A DNA stretch of 64,000 nucleotides from a virus: IMG/VR virus record IMGVR_UViG_3300038560_000007, positions 1-64,000 of that record; one strand, given 5' to 3'. This document shows, piece by piece, positions 19,850 to 28,094 of the stretch; the first letter of the stretch is position 1, and every line of letters starts with the position of its first letter. Below the pieces are notes generated by a model, which was not told the DNA's origin, made no database searches, and saw only the letters and a program-made list of their open reading frames with translations. Both the position numbers and the translations under genes were made by a program.

Positions 19850-20591
19850 TAAGGCTGCGCCGTGCCCCGATGGACACTACGCAGTCGTAGACATCGCCGG
19901 GACGCAGATCGACTGGATCAAGAAGCTTCCGGAGACATCGTGGATTCCTGCCCTGAACTTGCTCAACGAACTGATCGGCATTGAGGCTAGCTATACGAAC
20001 ACGAACGAGAACGACGTTCAGTTCGGCTACAGACCCTACCCGCTAGGCACGTTCGGCAGCCTACTCATGACTGCTCGCGCGAACGTCCAACAGGGCAACT
20101 GGGCAAGGCCGCGCTTCCTCGAGGTCGGATGTGGCCCTGGTACCAAGCTCGTTCTGGCCAACAAGGTCTTCGGCCTCGAAGTCTCTGGCTTCGACGTTGA
20201 CGCGCAATACATCAAGGACGCTGCGGATCTCCTAGTCAGCCAGACACTCATAGACTTCCAGGTCAGGGTCGACGACGCAGAGGACTTCGACGACTATGGT
20301 CTGTTCGACATCGTCTTCCTGAATCGTCCACTGCGTGACTACGACCGCCAGCTCCAGCTGGAACAGCACGTCATGAGTCGAATGGGGAACGGGGCAGTCC
20401 TGATCCTCGCCAACTCGCTGACGCACCCTCCATACTGGAAGTGCCTACAGCAAGCAGTCGCTTGCTCTGTCTACCAGAAGACCTGTCGCTGTTACGAAGC
20501 CGAGAGCTATCTGACCTTTCCTGGAGACCAGGCTAACCTAGTGTCATGCAAGCTCTGTGGCCGAGTACTCTGGGCTACAGGACCCAGCTAG
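19821..20591 (+). CDS. SAM-dependent methyltransferase-like protein with zinc ribbon, 256 aa
   Basis: A Rossmann SAM motif I is present (RPRFLEVGCGPGTKLVLANK) near residue 95, followed by motif II-like VSGFDVDAQY and a motif IV-like FDIVFLNRPLRD. The N-terminal CAECGKAAPCPDG and C-terminal VSCKLCGRVLW give two Cys pairs that could form one zinc ribbon. The substrate could be nucleic acid or a small molecule. RBS AAGGAGGTCGAAGG. It lies downstream of the large RNA. Confidence 0.85.
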   Translation: MPTVLCAECGKAAPCPDGHYAVVDIAGTQIDWIKKLPETSWIPALNLLNELIGIEASYTNTNENDVQFGYRPYPLGTFGSLLMTARANVQQGNWARPRFLEVGCGPGTKLVLANKVFGLEVSGFDVDAQYIKDAADLLVSQTLIDFQVRVDDAEDFDDYGLFDIVFLNRPLRDYDRQLQLEQHVMSRMGNGAVLILANSLTHPPYWKCLQQAVACSVYQKTCRCYEAESYLTFPGDQANLVSCKLCGRVLWATGPS

Positions 20592-20600
20592 GTCTTGAAA
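20591..20600 (+). promoter_or_regulatory. degenerate TCTTGAA box before P8
   Basis: GGTCTTGAAA, about 20 bp before the -35 of P8, resembles the 3' half of AAGATCTTGAA. It again precedes a paralog-family gene. Weak on its own. Confidence 0.35.
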
Positions 20601-20618
20601 AAATCCTCATTGGGGGCC

Positions 20619-20648
20619 TTGATTTTTGCTTGAAGCCCCCTATATAAT
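20619..20648 (+). promoter_or_regulatory. promoter P8
   Basis: -35 TTGATT (20619-20624), 18-bp spacer, -10 TATAAT (20643-20648), then AGTAGTAGAGGC. It drives the paralog-family gene at 20690. Confidence 0.88.
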
Positions 20649-20689
20649 AGTAGTAGAGGCAAACAATCCAGAGAGGGGCGACGTCTACA

Positions 20690-21175
20690 ATGGCGGGCGT
20701 TAAGGAAGCAGAGAAGAAGGTCGAAGAGAAGGCTGAAAAGGCCACCAAGCACAAGGTGCCCGAAGGTCACATCACTCCGGTCGAGGCTACTCATCGACTC
20801 AAGAAGGAGACCAACCCGAAGACCGGGAAGCCCTACGCCGAGGACAAGCTGACCAGCCAGCAGGTCTACACACTACTCCGCACGTCGGAGAGCAACGGCA
20901 TGCCGGTGAAGCACTTCACCCCAGACGGCAAGTCTCACAAGACTCGTCAGGTCGATGGCGAGGGCAACCTCATCTCGCGTCCCGGATTCAACTGGGACGA
21001 GCTCGCTGCGTGGTGGGCCGATCGTCCGGCGCGTGGATCCAAGAAGGCCAAGGACGAGGAGAAGAGCGGCGGCGAGGCCTCTGACGAGGCGGACGGCGAC
21101 GACTCCGAGGACGAGATCGACGAGGACGAGCTCGAGGACGACGGCGAAGAGGGCTCGCTCATCGAGGCCGAGTAG
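20690..21175 (+). CDS. paralog family member 4 (diverged), 161 aa
   Basis: A Lys/Glu-rich N-terminus is followed by a distant version of the family core: ITPVEATHRLKKETNPKTGK, then KLTSQQVYTLLRTSESNG, then FNWDELAAWWADRPARGSKK, and an acidic Asp/Glu tail. Core order matches the proteins at 238, 2024 and 4907. The start has GAGAGGGGCGACGTCTACA upstream. It is probably DNA-associated. Structured RNA C follows its stop. Confidence 0.82.
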   Translation: MAGVKEAEKKVEEKAEKATKHKVPEGHITPVEATHRLKKETNPKTGKPYAEDKLTSQQVYTLLRTSESNGMPVKHFTPDGKSHKTRQVDGEGNLISRPGFNWDELAAWWADRPARGSKKAKDEEKSGGEASDEADGDDSEDEIDEDELEDDGEEGSLIEAE

Positions 21176-21186
21176 TTCTCTGAACG

Positions 21187-21291
21187 CCTGGCTCGGGCGA
21201 CGTTACGAAGGACGAGAGCGGCATCCTAGGATACTGCCGGCTATGATAGAACCTCGTACCGATGTGTGGTCAGTGGAGGCTCCGAGCCAGG
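21187..21291 (+). ncRNA. clamp-closed structured RNA C
   Basis: CCTGGCTCGG (21187-21196) pairs perfectly with CCGAGCCAGG (21282-21291). Inside, CGGCA pairs with TGCCG around 21219-21239, and ACGAG with CTCGT. It is followed by TTTTGAGGG, almost the same 3' flank as RNA A, then the RBS of the gene at 21327. It shares the CCTGGCTCG clamp with the first domain of the 19-kb RNA. Confidence 0.75.
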
Positions 21292-21326
21292 TTTTGAGGG
21301 AATTACCGGAAAGGAGGTGAATTAGG

Positions 21327-21695
21327 ATGGTACCAAAGATCTACGAGCAGGCCTGCGTCACCTATGCCGCAATGCTTGAAAGGTCTGAGCCTGCGAAGGA
21401 GCCTGGAAGCCCTCCCGTGTACAGAGGGTACATTACGTACCTGGTTGAGGAGCTCGGCTTCGGCATCTCACACTACACTGTCATCATGCGTCGGCTTGTG
21501 GCAATGGGTTGTATCAACCAGCTAGTAGCGGGCGGACGCGCTGTGCCCAGCGAGTGGGAGATGCTACACGAACCAACTCCGGCACTGTTCGCAGCGAACA
21601 GTGGCAGGAAGCACAGCCGAATCGACGACCTGGAGAAGAGAGTCGCTCAGCTCGAGGAAGAGATGGAACGAGACCCGGAGGAGCAGGCTTCCTAG
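21327..21695 (+). CDS. winged-helix/coiled-coil protein, 122 aa
   Basis: RBS AAAGGAGGTGAATTAGG. Residues 30-65 (YITYLVEELGFGISHYTVIM, then RRLVAMGCINQLV) match a winged-helix MarR-like layout. The C-terminus is a coiled coil (RIDDLEKRVAQLEEEMERD). It is probably a dimeric DNA-binding regulator, preceded by structured RNA C. Confidence 0.77.
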   Translation: MVPKIYEQACVTYAAMLERSEPAKEPGSPPVYRGYITYLVEELGFGISHYTVIMRRLVAMGCINQLVAGGRAVPSEWEMLHEPTPALFAANSGRKHSRIDDLEKRVAQLEEEMERDPEEQAS

Positions 21696-21982
21696 TGGCT
21701 AGAACAAACGAAGAGTTGAAGGCATACGTCGGCTTCATGCTGGAATGCCCTCGCGAAGATGTCCTAGGCTTTGCTCTCGTTGTCGTCAAGACAGATAGTA
21801 ACGTCGCTATCCTGTCTAATGGCAACAAATACCAAGTTTCAGACCTGTTGGAGAGTGCAAGAGATACCATCTTTAACATAACGGAGGAGGAATACCTCAG
21901 TGGCAAGCAAGGACCAGAAGGGCCAGAATCCTTTCAATCCGAACTGGAACAGCACGTTCCTGAGACTCAACCAGAACTGTGA
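21695..21982 (+). CDS. hypothetical protein, 95 aa
   Basis: GTG at 21695 overlaps the previous stop (CTAGTGG); the longer frame upstream is a shadow. It begins VARTNEELKAYVGFMLECPR and has a beta hairpin around VVVKTDSNVAILSNGNKYQV. No family is recognised. The next gene begins inside it. Confidence 0.7.
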   Translation: MARTNEELKAYVGFMLECPREDVLGFALVVVKTDSNVAILSNGNKYQVSDLLESARDTIFNITEEEYLSGKQGPEGPESFQSELEQHVPETQPEL

Positions 21983-22241
21983 GGACTGGAAGGTTCCGAG
22001 TGATCACCGAGGCGTAACCTTCGAGGAGTGGGTGGAAGGACTACCGCTTCAACTCAACCGCGAAGAGATTACGCTTGCTGAGTCAGCCTGGAGGGCTTCG
22101 ATTACACATCACACGGCAACGCTTCGTCGCATCGGCTGGATTGATCAGAAGGGTCGCGTCTGGCTAGAGGTTCCTTCCGCGAAGGACTTCGATGGCGGAA
22201 GCCTCACGCCTTTGCTAGTTGACGTTCGAGGCGATGACTAA
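21900..22241 (+). CDS. hypothetical protein, 113 aa
   Basis: GTG at 21900 with CGGAGGAGGAATACCTCA upstream; it overlaps the preceding gene by 83 nt, a long overlap but with the best RBS nearby. It contains LAESAWRASITHHTATLRRI, then GWIDQKGRVWLEV, a winged-helix-like end. Possible DNA-binding protein. Confidence 0.7.
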   Translation: MASKDQKGQNPFNPNWNSTFLRLNQNCEDWKVPSDHRGVTFEEWVEGLPLQLNREEITLAESAWRASITHHTATLRRIGWIDQKGRVWLEVPSAKDFDGGSLTPLLVDVRGDD

Positions 22242-22447
22242 TGGCGAGACTACGGCTAGGCCGAAAGCTTAGCCAGACTGAAGGTTTGCAGACGCTTTAT
22301 CTTCAGAATGGGGAAGAGCCTTCCGACGATGACCCTTGTGTAGGTGTAGTCATATCACCTGCTCTGGCAAGGTACATCGTGCGAGGGACCAATGATGATG
22401 GAGCGTTCCGGAGGCTGACAGAACTATGGAGGCTGACAGAACTATGA
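22241..22447 (+). CDS. hypothetical protein, 68 aa
   Basis: TAATG overlap start. MARLRLGRKLSQTEGLQTLY and then an acidic middle. Its end has a tandem duplication of about 18 bp (GGAGGCTGACAGAACTAT) that repeats the residues RLTEL and also sets the start of the helicase. No family is recognised. Confidence 0.7.
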   Translation: MARLRLGRKLSQTEGLQTLYLQNGEEPSDDDPCVGVVISPALARYIVRGTNDDGAFRRLTELWRLTEL

Positions 22448-23844
22448 AGCCCTATCCGTTTCAGCAAGAGCTCATCGACTTTCTAGGCGACCCTGAGAAG
22501 AAGGGCCGTCTTATCGGCGATGACATGGGCCTAGGTAAGACCCTCGAAGGCCTCGCCATCGACAAGAAGCTCCGTCAGCGCGTCAAGGGTCGCCGGAAGA
22601 CTCTGATCATCGCACCTCGACAAACACATGAGGAGCCGTGGGCTGAGACCATCCAGGAGTTCTTGGGTGCAAAGGCTTGCGTCATAGACCGAAAGAACCG
22701 AGCTCCGTTCCTCAGGGCGATTACGTCTAACGACGGTGAGTACGAGTACTTCGTTTGTCACTACGAAGCATTGCGTTTGATGCCACAGCTAAAGCAAGTC
22801 CCGTTGTTCCATCTGATCCTGGATGAGACTCACCGGATCAAGAACCGTAAGGCCCAAGTCACTCGCACTGTCAAGGGCTATAGCACGGTCTACAAGACTT
22901 CGATGTCAGGTACGCCTGCAGACGACAAGCCACAAGACCTCTGGTCGACGCTGAACTTCCTGTACCCGGGACGCTACCCTTCGTACAACCGATTCGTTCA
23001 AGAGTACTGCCTAACCGAGCCACTCCAGATTCGGAGTCGCTTCGGAGGCATGATGACTGTGAACAAGGTTATCGGAGCGAACCCCAATACCGTGCCGAAG
23101 CTTCTGGAGGGCATGAAGCCCTTCTACATGCGGAGGCTCAAGGAAGAAGTCCTCAGAGATCTCCCGGACAAGTATTATTCCCGGATCCTGGTCGATCTAC
23201 CCTCGCCTCAGCGAAAGATCTACGACGATCTTCGCGAAGAGATGCTGGCCTGGATCGGAGAGCATGAGGACCAACCTCTTCAGGTCGCACTTGTCGTAAC
23301 ACAGCTCGTACGACTCCAGCAGGCAGCTCTGGCTACACTAGAGTTCGACGAGAACGGTAAGGTTCGTCTGATCGAACCCTCAGCTAAGCTGGACTCTCTA
23401 GTCGAGGTTATACAGGACGAGAGTGTTCATCCCTTTGTCGTCTTCTCCCAGAGCAAGTCAATGATCAACCTAGCAGCCACTAGACTGGCTAAGGAAGGTC
23501 TACGCGTCGCTAAGTTCCATGGCGACGTGCGGGATGCTGATCGACTAGATGCCGTACGAGGCTTCAAGGCAGGTAAATACGACGTCTTCGCATCGACGAT
23601 CGCTGCCGGCGGTGAAGGCATCGACCTGACTCGAGCCTGCACGGAGTTCTTCTTCGACCGTTCTTGGAGTCCATCCAAGAACAGGCAGGCGGAAGACCGC
23701 TGTCATCGAGTGACACAGAAGAATGCAGTTCAGGTTATCGATCTGGTCGCTAGAGACTCCGTCGACCAGCGCGTGCGTGAAACGAATATTCACAAGTGGA
23801 CACAGCTCCGCACAATTCTAGGAGACAGCAGACGTGGTAGATGA
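22444..23844 (+). CDS. SNF2-family DEAD/DEAH-type helicase, 466 aa
   Basis: Motif I is GDDMGLGKTLEGLA near residue 30, motif II is LILDETHRIKN near residue 130, motif III is SMSGTPADD, and the helicase C domain has VVFSQSKSMINLAATRLAKE then ASTIAAGGEGIDLTRA and QAEDRCHRVTQKN (motifs V and VI). This is the SNF2/SWI2 order of a compact phage translocase, without accessory domains. It acts on double-stranded DNA in replication or recombination. Start ATG at 22444 in an ATGA overlap. Confidence 0.95.
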   Translation: MKPYPFQQELIDFLGDPEKKGRLIGDDMGLGKTLEGLAIDKKLRQRVKGRRKTLIIAPRQTHEEPWAETIQEFLGAKACVIDRKNRAPFLRAITSNDGEYEYFVCHYEALRLMPQLKQVPLFHLILDETHRIKNRKAQVTRTVKGYSTVYKTSMSGTPADDKPQDLWSTLNFLYPGRYPSYNRFVQEYCLTEPLQIRSRFGGMMTVNKVIGANPNTVPKLLEGMKPFYMRRLKEEVLRDLPDKYYSRILVDLPSPQRKIYDDLREEMLAWIGEHEDQPLQVALVVTQLVRLQQAALATLEFDENGKVRLIEPSAKLDSLVEVIQDESVHPFVVFSQSKSMINLAATRLAKEGLRVAKFHGDVRDADRLDAVRGFKAGKYDVFASTIAAGGEGIDLTRACTEFFFDRSWSPSKNRQAEDRCHRVTQKNAVQVIDLVARDSVDQRVRETNIHKWTQLRTILGDSRRGR

Positions 23845-24265
23845 CTCGAAGGCCGTCGAGCTTGGCGGAGACAGCAGCACCGGCGGGAAGATCGTCCCGC
23901 ACGGAATACTTCCCGCACCTTTGAGCCTCCGCATGTACGACGCCGTGATCAAGCGCGCCGAAGCCCACAAAGGCCACCTAGGAGACCCGCTACATGGTCT
24001 CGACATCATTGGCTTTGACGTGACCTATGGACACGCTCACGTACCGCAGGGTCTCGTCGAAGGCTACTTCATGCAGATCACCGCACGAGGCCTCCTGCTC
24101 GGCCCACAGTACTACGTCACATCGGTACACCCCCTAGGCAGGGCGATCCCATCGGATCAGGAGATCGACATGGGTCTCACTCTGTCAGCTCAAGTTCTCC
24201 ACCAACAGAGGGACCGACAGAGAGGATCAGGAAATGGCTCTGGGCCCGCTCAATCCTTCGGGTGA
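23834..24265 (+). CDS. hypothetical protein, 143 aa
   Basis: GTG at 23834 with CTAGGAGACAGCAGAC upstream, overlapping the helicase end by 11 nt. A beta-rich middle (LHGLDIIGFDVTYGHAHVPQ, then GYFMQITARGLLLGPQYYVT) and a Gln/Gly-rich C-terminus. No family is recognised. Confidence 0.75.
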   Translation: MVDDSKAVELGGDSSTGGKIVPHGILPAPLSLRMYDAVIKRAEAHKGHLGDPLHGLDIIGFDVTYGHAHVPQGLVEGYFMQITARGLLLGPQYYVTSVHPLGRAIPSDQEIDMGLTLSAQVLHQQRDRQRGSGNGSGPAQSFG

Positions 24266-24581
24266 CCCTCCCGAGACCAAAGTCGTTGCTACAGCCAGCA
24301 TGGGTGGTCTCATCGGGATCGTCCTACAGCTTCTGGCGACGTACTTCCCTCACCTGACGTTGCCTTCTCCAGCTACGGCGACACTGATCGCTACCGCCCT
24401 GGGGGGCCTCATCGGCTACCTCGCGCCACACACGGACCGGGCGTCCGAGATGATCAACTCGGCAATGGAACAGCTTCTGAAGAACTACATCGCCAAGGTA
24501 GTGCCTACGGGAACTGTTCGAGAGCAGACTCTAGAGGGGCACCCTGACGGGCCGACGCGCCATGTTGACACTCAGGCCTAA
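24234..24581 (+). CDS. two-helix membrane protein, holin-like, 115 aa
   Basis: Two membrane helices (MGGLIGIVLQLLATYFPHLT, then ATLIATALGGLIGYLAPHTD) separated by a short Pro-containing turn, with a charged C-terminal tail. This topology is typical of class II phage holins in actinobacteriophages, but here it lies away from the lysis block at 40-42 kb. RBS AGGATCAGGAA. Holin activity is inferred only from topology. Confidence 0.65.
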   Translation: MALGPLNPSGDPPETKVVATASMGGLIGIVLQLLATYFPHLTLPSPATATLIATALGGLIGYLAPHTDRASEMINSAMEQLLKNYIAKVVPTGTVREQTLEGHPDGPTRHVDTQA

Positions 24582-24601
24582 AAGAATTTCTCGATGGGGC
24601 C

Positions 24602-24631
24602 TTGCGATCACCCTCGATGACGCTATATAAT
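24602..24631 (+). promoter_or_regulatory. promoter P9
   Basis: -35 TTGCGA (24602-24607), 18-bp spacer, -10 TATAAT (24626-24631), then AGATCTATAAGC. It drives the series from 24661. Confidence 0.88.
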
Positions 24632-24660
24632 AGATCTATAAGCGAAATAAGGAGGGCGCC

Positions 24661-24984
24661 GTGGGAGACTTCGTTGAAGAGATTAGGATCGCGAACGAGG
24701 CTGCAAAGCTTGTGCACGACAGGAATGAACTAGACAGAATGATGAAGCTCCACCCACGAGCTCGCGCAGTCCTGAGACGTACGGTCGAGTTCGAGTACGA
24801 ACTAAACATCGCTGACTATACGCACCTCACACTACCCGAGGCTGTCGAGAGGGAGCGGAAGATGCAGGTCTCGGCACTGTTTCGCTCAACCGACACGGAA
24901 GTCGTCGAGGACAAGCTAGAGATAGTCTGGGAACTGCCAGACGAAATGAACCGCTACCGTTCAGATCCAGAGGCAGCTCCATGA
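24661..24984 (+). CDS. hypothetical protein, 107 aa
   Basis: GTG start after AAGGAGGGCGCC. Mostly helical and charged (MGDFVEEIRIANEAAKLVHD, then EAVERERKMQVSALFRSTD). No Cys. No family is recognised. Confidence 0.77.
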   Translation: MGDFVEEIRIANEAAKLVHDRNELDRMMKLHPRARAVLRRTVEFEYELNIADYTHLTLPEAVERERKMQVSALFRSTDTEVVEDKLEIVWELPDEMNRYRSDPEAAP

Positions 24985-25214
24985 GCCTGCATTCATATAG
25001 GGTGTCACTCGAACTCGCAGGGCAAGATCTGCCGTTCAGCGCCTTGATCATGGCGGCTATGAGAAAGGCTGACACAGAGAATCAGATTATCCTGAAGTAT
25101 GCATACCCAGAGATCTGGACCGAGCTAGAGGCACGGTACAACGCCCCAGGTGGCGCACTCGATGACGAGAGAAGAGAAAGTGACGACTATGGCGTCTGGC
25201 CAAGTTCCCGTTAG
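24981..25214 (+). CDS. hypothetical protein, 77 aa
   Basis: ATGA overlap start. MSLHSYRVSLELAGQDLPFS, then a helical LIMAAMRKADTENQIILKYA. No family is recognised. The next gene starts within its last part. Confidence 0.72.
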   Translation: MSLHSYRVSLELAGQDLPFSALIMAAMRKADTENQIILKYAYPEIWTELEARYNAPGGALDDERRESDDYGVWPSSR

Positions 25215-25518
25215 GGAACTAACCTTCTTCGACATGCTACTCACCGGCAAGTGGAGTCCTAGCTTCGTTCAGGACCAGCTTAGCCGAGCGATTATCACTG
25301 ACGCTCCGCTGGTGATGCCCATAGCTGAAGTCATCGAAGTCATCGATGAATCAGTTCCCGATGACCCTAAGAAGTGGGCCGAGTTCATCGAAGACACCGA
25401 GGCTGAACGGGAAGACACAGACCTAACTCAGGTTATCTCCAACAAGCCACTCACTAGGCGACAGGAGAGAGCCGAGCGTAAGGCTACGAACAAGAGGAGG
25501 AGGAATTACGACCTATGA
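25189..25518 (+). CDS. hypothetical protein, about 109 aa, start uncertain
   Basis: ATG at 25189 gives MASGQVPVRELTFFDMLLTG. An earlier in-frame ATG at 25162 is also possible. Residues KKWAEFIEDTEAERED contain WAEFIEDT, encoded by 26 nt identical to 4634-4659. The C-terminus is basic (RRQERAERKATNKRRRNYDL). No family is recognised. Confidence 0.7.
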   Translation: MASGQVPVRELTFFDMLLTGKWSPSFVQDQLSRAIITDAPLVMPIAEVIEVIDESVPDDPKKWAEFIEDTEAEREDTDLTQVISNKPLTRRQERAERKATNKRRRNYDL

Positions 25519-25703
25519 CACCTGACATGTCATTCTACGTCAGCGCCGGAATTGACAAGCACAAGTGTCAGGCAGACGCTGAGGTGCGAGCCCGCAATGG
25601 AGAGGTCGTTGTCGTTCACGATCATCGCAAGGGCGGAGAGTGCCAAGGCAGCTGCTACATCTACGAAGGAAGCACTGCCAAGCCCTACGAGGAGGGCACA
25701 TGA
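25515..25703 (+). CDS. small Cys/His protein, 62 aa
   Basis: ATGA overlap start. SAGIDKHKCQADAEVRARNG and then VHDHRKGGECQGSCYIY could form a zinc site. No family is recognised. Confidence 0.7.
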   Translation: MTPDMSFYVSAGIDKHKCQADAEVRARNGEVVVVHDHRKGGECQGSCYIYEGSTAKPYEEGT

Positions 25704-25840
25704 CTAACGAGAACAACCTGTTGCCTCAGGACGATGACATCGAAGAGAACGACGGAGACATCGAGGAGGACGAGGATGACGATGACTGGATCGACGACGA
25801 GGACTACTACGACGAGGACGACGATGGAGACGACGACTAA
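25700..25840 (+). CDS. acidic protein, 46 aa
   Basis: ATGA overlap start. After MTNENNLLPQDDDIEENDGD nearly every residue is Asp, Glu or Tyr, ending in Asp repeats. Such tails mimic DNA phosphate; no family can be named. Confidence 0.65.
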   Translation: MTNENNLLPQDDDIEENDGDIEEDEDDDDWIDDEDYYDEDDDGDDD

Positions 25841-25985
25841 GCAAGTCCCGTTCTGCACGCACAAGGACGACGACGGCGTCGAGGACTGCGGGGTTCGAAT
25901 GATCAGGTTCCTGAACCCGTTCCGCTTCGTCTGCCCACGCGGGCATGGCAATACGCATCGGCTCCTGCGCATTGTGGTTCGGTGA
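25824..25985 (+). CDS. small zinc-finger protein, 53 aa
   Basis: ATG at 25824 (METTTKQVPFCTHKDDDGVE), overlapping the acidic gene by 17 nt. Residues CTH, CGVR and FVCPRGHGNTH give a likely C-H-C-C-H zinc site. GTGA overlap with queE follows. Confidence 0.65.
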   Translation: METTTKQVPFCTHKDDDGVEDCGVRMIRFLNPFRFVCPRGHGNTHRLLRIVVR

Positions 25986-26758
25986 TGTCAGACCTCTTGA
26001 ACGTTAACGAAATCTTTGGCCCGACTATCCAGGGGGAAGGTCCGGCGACTGGAAGGCTGGCTGCCTTCGTTCGCCTGGCCAATTGCAACCTGACTTGTAA
26101 GTGGTGCGACACGCCATACACATGGGCCTTTACGTCCAACAAGGCAGGGCATCATCAGTCTGGGAAGCAGTACGACAAGGCTGAAGAGGTTCACTCTATG
26201 AACCCGCTCGAGATCATGGAGCGCCTCCACGAGATCGTTCCGCCTCGGCAGAACCGATTTGGGTCGATCGGCAGGATCGGGACGCTCGTTGTCATCTCTG
26301 GAGGCGAGCCTCTTATTCAGGCAGTCCCACTCCTGGCGCTAGCTAGGCTAATGTGGGCGCAAGGCTACACCGTCCACATTGAGACGGCAGGCACACGTTA
26401 TCCAGGACAGCTAGCTAGCTTCGTCGACACGTTCGTCGTTTCTCCGAAGTTGGAGAACTCAGGCAACCTGATCGACAAGAGATTCAGGCCAGCCATCCTC
26501 CGAGAGTTTGCGACGACGCTATCGAACCAGACCTGGTTCAAGTTCGTCGTAGAGGGAGTAGCCGACCTCAAAGAGGTCGACTACATCGTGAATGAATGCA
26601 ACATCCGACGCGACCGAGTAATGATCATGCCCGAAGGTACCAAGACGGACAAGATCATCGCGAAGGCCCAAGAGATCGTCGTGGACGTCCTGGGAAGGGG
26701 CTACGGTCTCACTCTACGAAACCATGTCTTTATCTGGGATGACGTGAGGGCACACTAG
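25982..26758 (+). CDS. queE: QueE-type 7-carboxy-7-deazaguanine synthase, 258 aa
   Basis: Radical SAM cluster CxxxCxxC is present as CNLTCKWCD near residue 38, preceded by the QueE-type substrate loop FGPTIQGEGPATGRLAAFVR. SGGEPLIQ near residue 108 is the SAM-binding GGE. QueE converts 6-carboxy-tetrahydropterin to 7-carboxy-7-deazaguanine (CDG), the first pyrrolopyrimidine base of the pathway. It belongs with queD and folE at 32.9-34.0 kb. GTG at 25982 or ATG at 25985 is the start. Confidence 0.95.
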   Translation: MMSDLLNVNEIFGPTIQGEGPATGRLAAFVRLANCNLTCKWCDTPYTWAFTSNKAGHHQSGKQYDKAEEVHSMNPLEIMERLHEIVPPRQNRFGSIGRIGTLVVISGGEPLIQAVPLLALARLMWAQGYTVHIETAGTRYPGQLASFVDTFVVSPKLENSGNLIDKRFRPAILREFATTLSNQTWFKFVVEGVADLKEVDYIVNECNIRRDRVMIMPEGTKTDKIIAKAQEIVVDVLGRGYGLTLRNHVFIWDDVRAH

Positions 26759-26775
26759 GCGGACTAGGAGATACC

Positions 26776-27093
26776 ATGCCCTTGTTTGGAAGGAGAGACC
26801 CGAAGGCTATCAACGCCTCGGTCAACGATGGCGAGGTAATCGTACTCGTCACCACCTACAGTGAGTGGCACTGGCTGCCACGCGAGGGCAAGGTCCAACG
26901 GTGGATCCTTGACACCGAACTAGGAACCTCCATCAAGATGAAGGGCGAGGATGCAATCCTGTTCTCGACCCACAACAACTTGGAGGGGGCTACTCAGATA
27001 GCAGCGAACCGAGAGTATCGCCTGCTTCTGGCAGCACTCAACCTCCGAGCTGCACAGCCGCACCACGTGGGGGGTGATGCACCTAAGGATTGA
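26776..27093 (+). CDS. hypothetical protein, 105 aa
   Basis: RBS CTAGGAGATACC. Beta-rich (SVNDGEVIVLVTTYSEWHWL, then QRWILDTELGTSIKMKGEDA) with a helical C-terminus. No family is recognised. Confidence 0.75.
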   Translation: MPLFGRRDPKAINASVNDGEVIVLVTTYSEWHWLPREGKVQRWILDTELGTSIKMKGEDAILFSTHNNLEGATQIAANREYRLLLAALNLRAAQPHHVGGDAPKD

Positions 27094-27138
27094 CGCACGG
27101 CTGTACAGAACACGACTACAAGTTTCCGAAAGGAAGAC

Positions 27139-28041
27139 ATGTCTAGGTTCATCAAGTTCGCAGCCACGGTGGCTGCGATCGGCGGTCTCACGGGCTATGG
27201 CCTGATGGCGGCTAGCTCGGCAGGCGCAGCTACGGCTCATGCGTCCCTGGCCAAGCCTCTCGTAGTGGAAGGCGCTCCGGCCGAGACGACCTACCTGGCC
27301 GGCTACGCCACGATCAACGAAGGCGACAGCCACTTCTACGACTTCCGATCGAACATCAGCGTCCCGAGCCAGATGGCCTCCGGCGTTACGCCGGACTCTT
27401 TCGCAGCGGGTATCTCTCAGCAGGACCGAGAGAACGCGAGCGGCGAGACCGACTATACCACGGCGCTTGGCTGGGTCTGGGACGACACCTCGGGAGATGC
27501 GTGCGGAGCCAATACCTACACGCTGGAATACGGCGATGGGGACAGCTACGCCTACGTTCCGCTGAACGGAAGCGATCTGCGGGTAGTCCTAGTGACCGAC
27601 CCGGACACCGACCCGACTACCCAGGTGCCGATCTGCAACGCGAACCCGGTCGATACGTACCTGGAGCTGGAGTACGACGCCACCACGCATCACCTGCACT
27701 TCTATGAGGGCACCGCTTACAACAACAAGACTCTCATCGCAAGCTGCTACGTGCCAAGTGATGGACGCAGCTTCAACGTACTCGGCGTTGGTCTAGACAC
27801 GGCTGTGGACGGTACGAACGGTGCAGCGGCGCTGAACTCTGGCACCTTGGCATCCTTCGGCCGCGCTCGGTTCACCCTGAGCGATGGCAAGATCGGCAAG
27901 CTGCAGGCACTCAACCTGGAGCAGTTCGACGGCACCGAGTTCGGTGGTGCTCCGTCAGTCTCCAACCCGGCTACGCTGACCACGAGTGGTCTCGTCACCG
28001 GCGGCATCAGCGCGACTGGCTTCCACGTCGTCGCGCCGTAG
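27139..28041 (+). CDS. secreted beta-rich protein, 300 aa
   Basis: A signal peptide is clear: basic start MSRFIKFAATVAAIGGLTGY, hydrophobic core and an Ala-rich cleavage region near residues 30-36. The mature part is rich in beta strands, Thr, Ser and Asp, with cysteines near DACGANTYTLEYG, PICNANPV and IASCYVPSDG. It resembles a secreted jelly-roll or concanavalin-like fold, but no family is certain. Secretion from the infected cell is unusual for a middle-region phage gene and may modify the host surface or the medium. RBS CGAAAGGAAGAC. Confidence 0.82.
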   Translation: MSRFIKFAATVAAIGGLTGYGLMAASSAGAATAHASLAKPLVVEGAPAETTYLAGYATINEGDSHFYDFRSNISVPSQMASGVTPDSFAAGISQQDRENASGETDYTTALGWVWDDTSGDACGANTYTLEYGDGDSYAYVPLNGSDLRVVLVTDPDTDPTTQVPICNANPVDTYLELEYDATTHHLHFYEGTAYNNKTLIASCYVPSDGRSFNVLGVGLDTAVDGTNGAAALNSGTLASFGRARFTLSDGKIGKLQALNLEQFDGTEFGGAPSVSNPATLTTSGLVTGGISATGFHVVAP

Positions 28042-28052
28042 TAGCTAGCGTT

Positions 28053-28094
28053 CCAGGGTCAAGCTGGAAGCGAGAGCCTCCAGCTTGGCTCTGG
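28053..28094 (+). terminator. 16-bp hairpin after secreted protein gene
   Basis: CCAGGGTCAAGCTGGA (28053-28068) pairs with TCCAGCTTGGCTCTGG (28079-28094) with two wobble pairs. It lies 11 nt after the stop and has no U tract. It is a probable terminator or 3'-end stabiliser. The following 100 nt (28095-28196) has no gene with a good start. Confidence 0.7.

Noticed and set aside
14413-21291. the three clamp RNAs as simple intrinsic terminators
   Set aside because: Clamps are separated by 60-100 nt with branched insides and a 3' RBS follows; a terminator would be a single hairpin.
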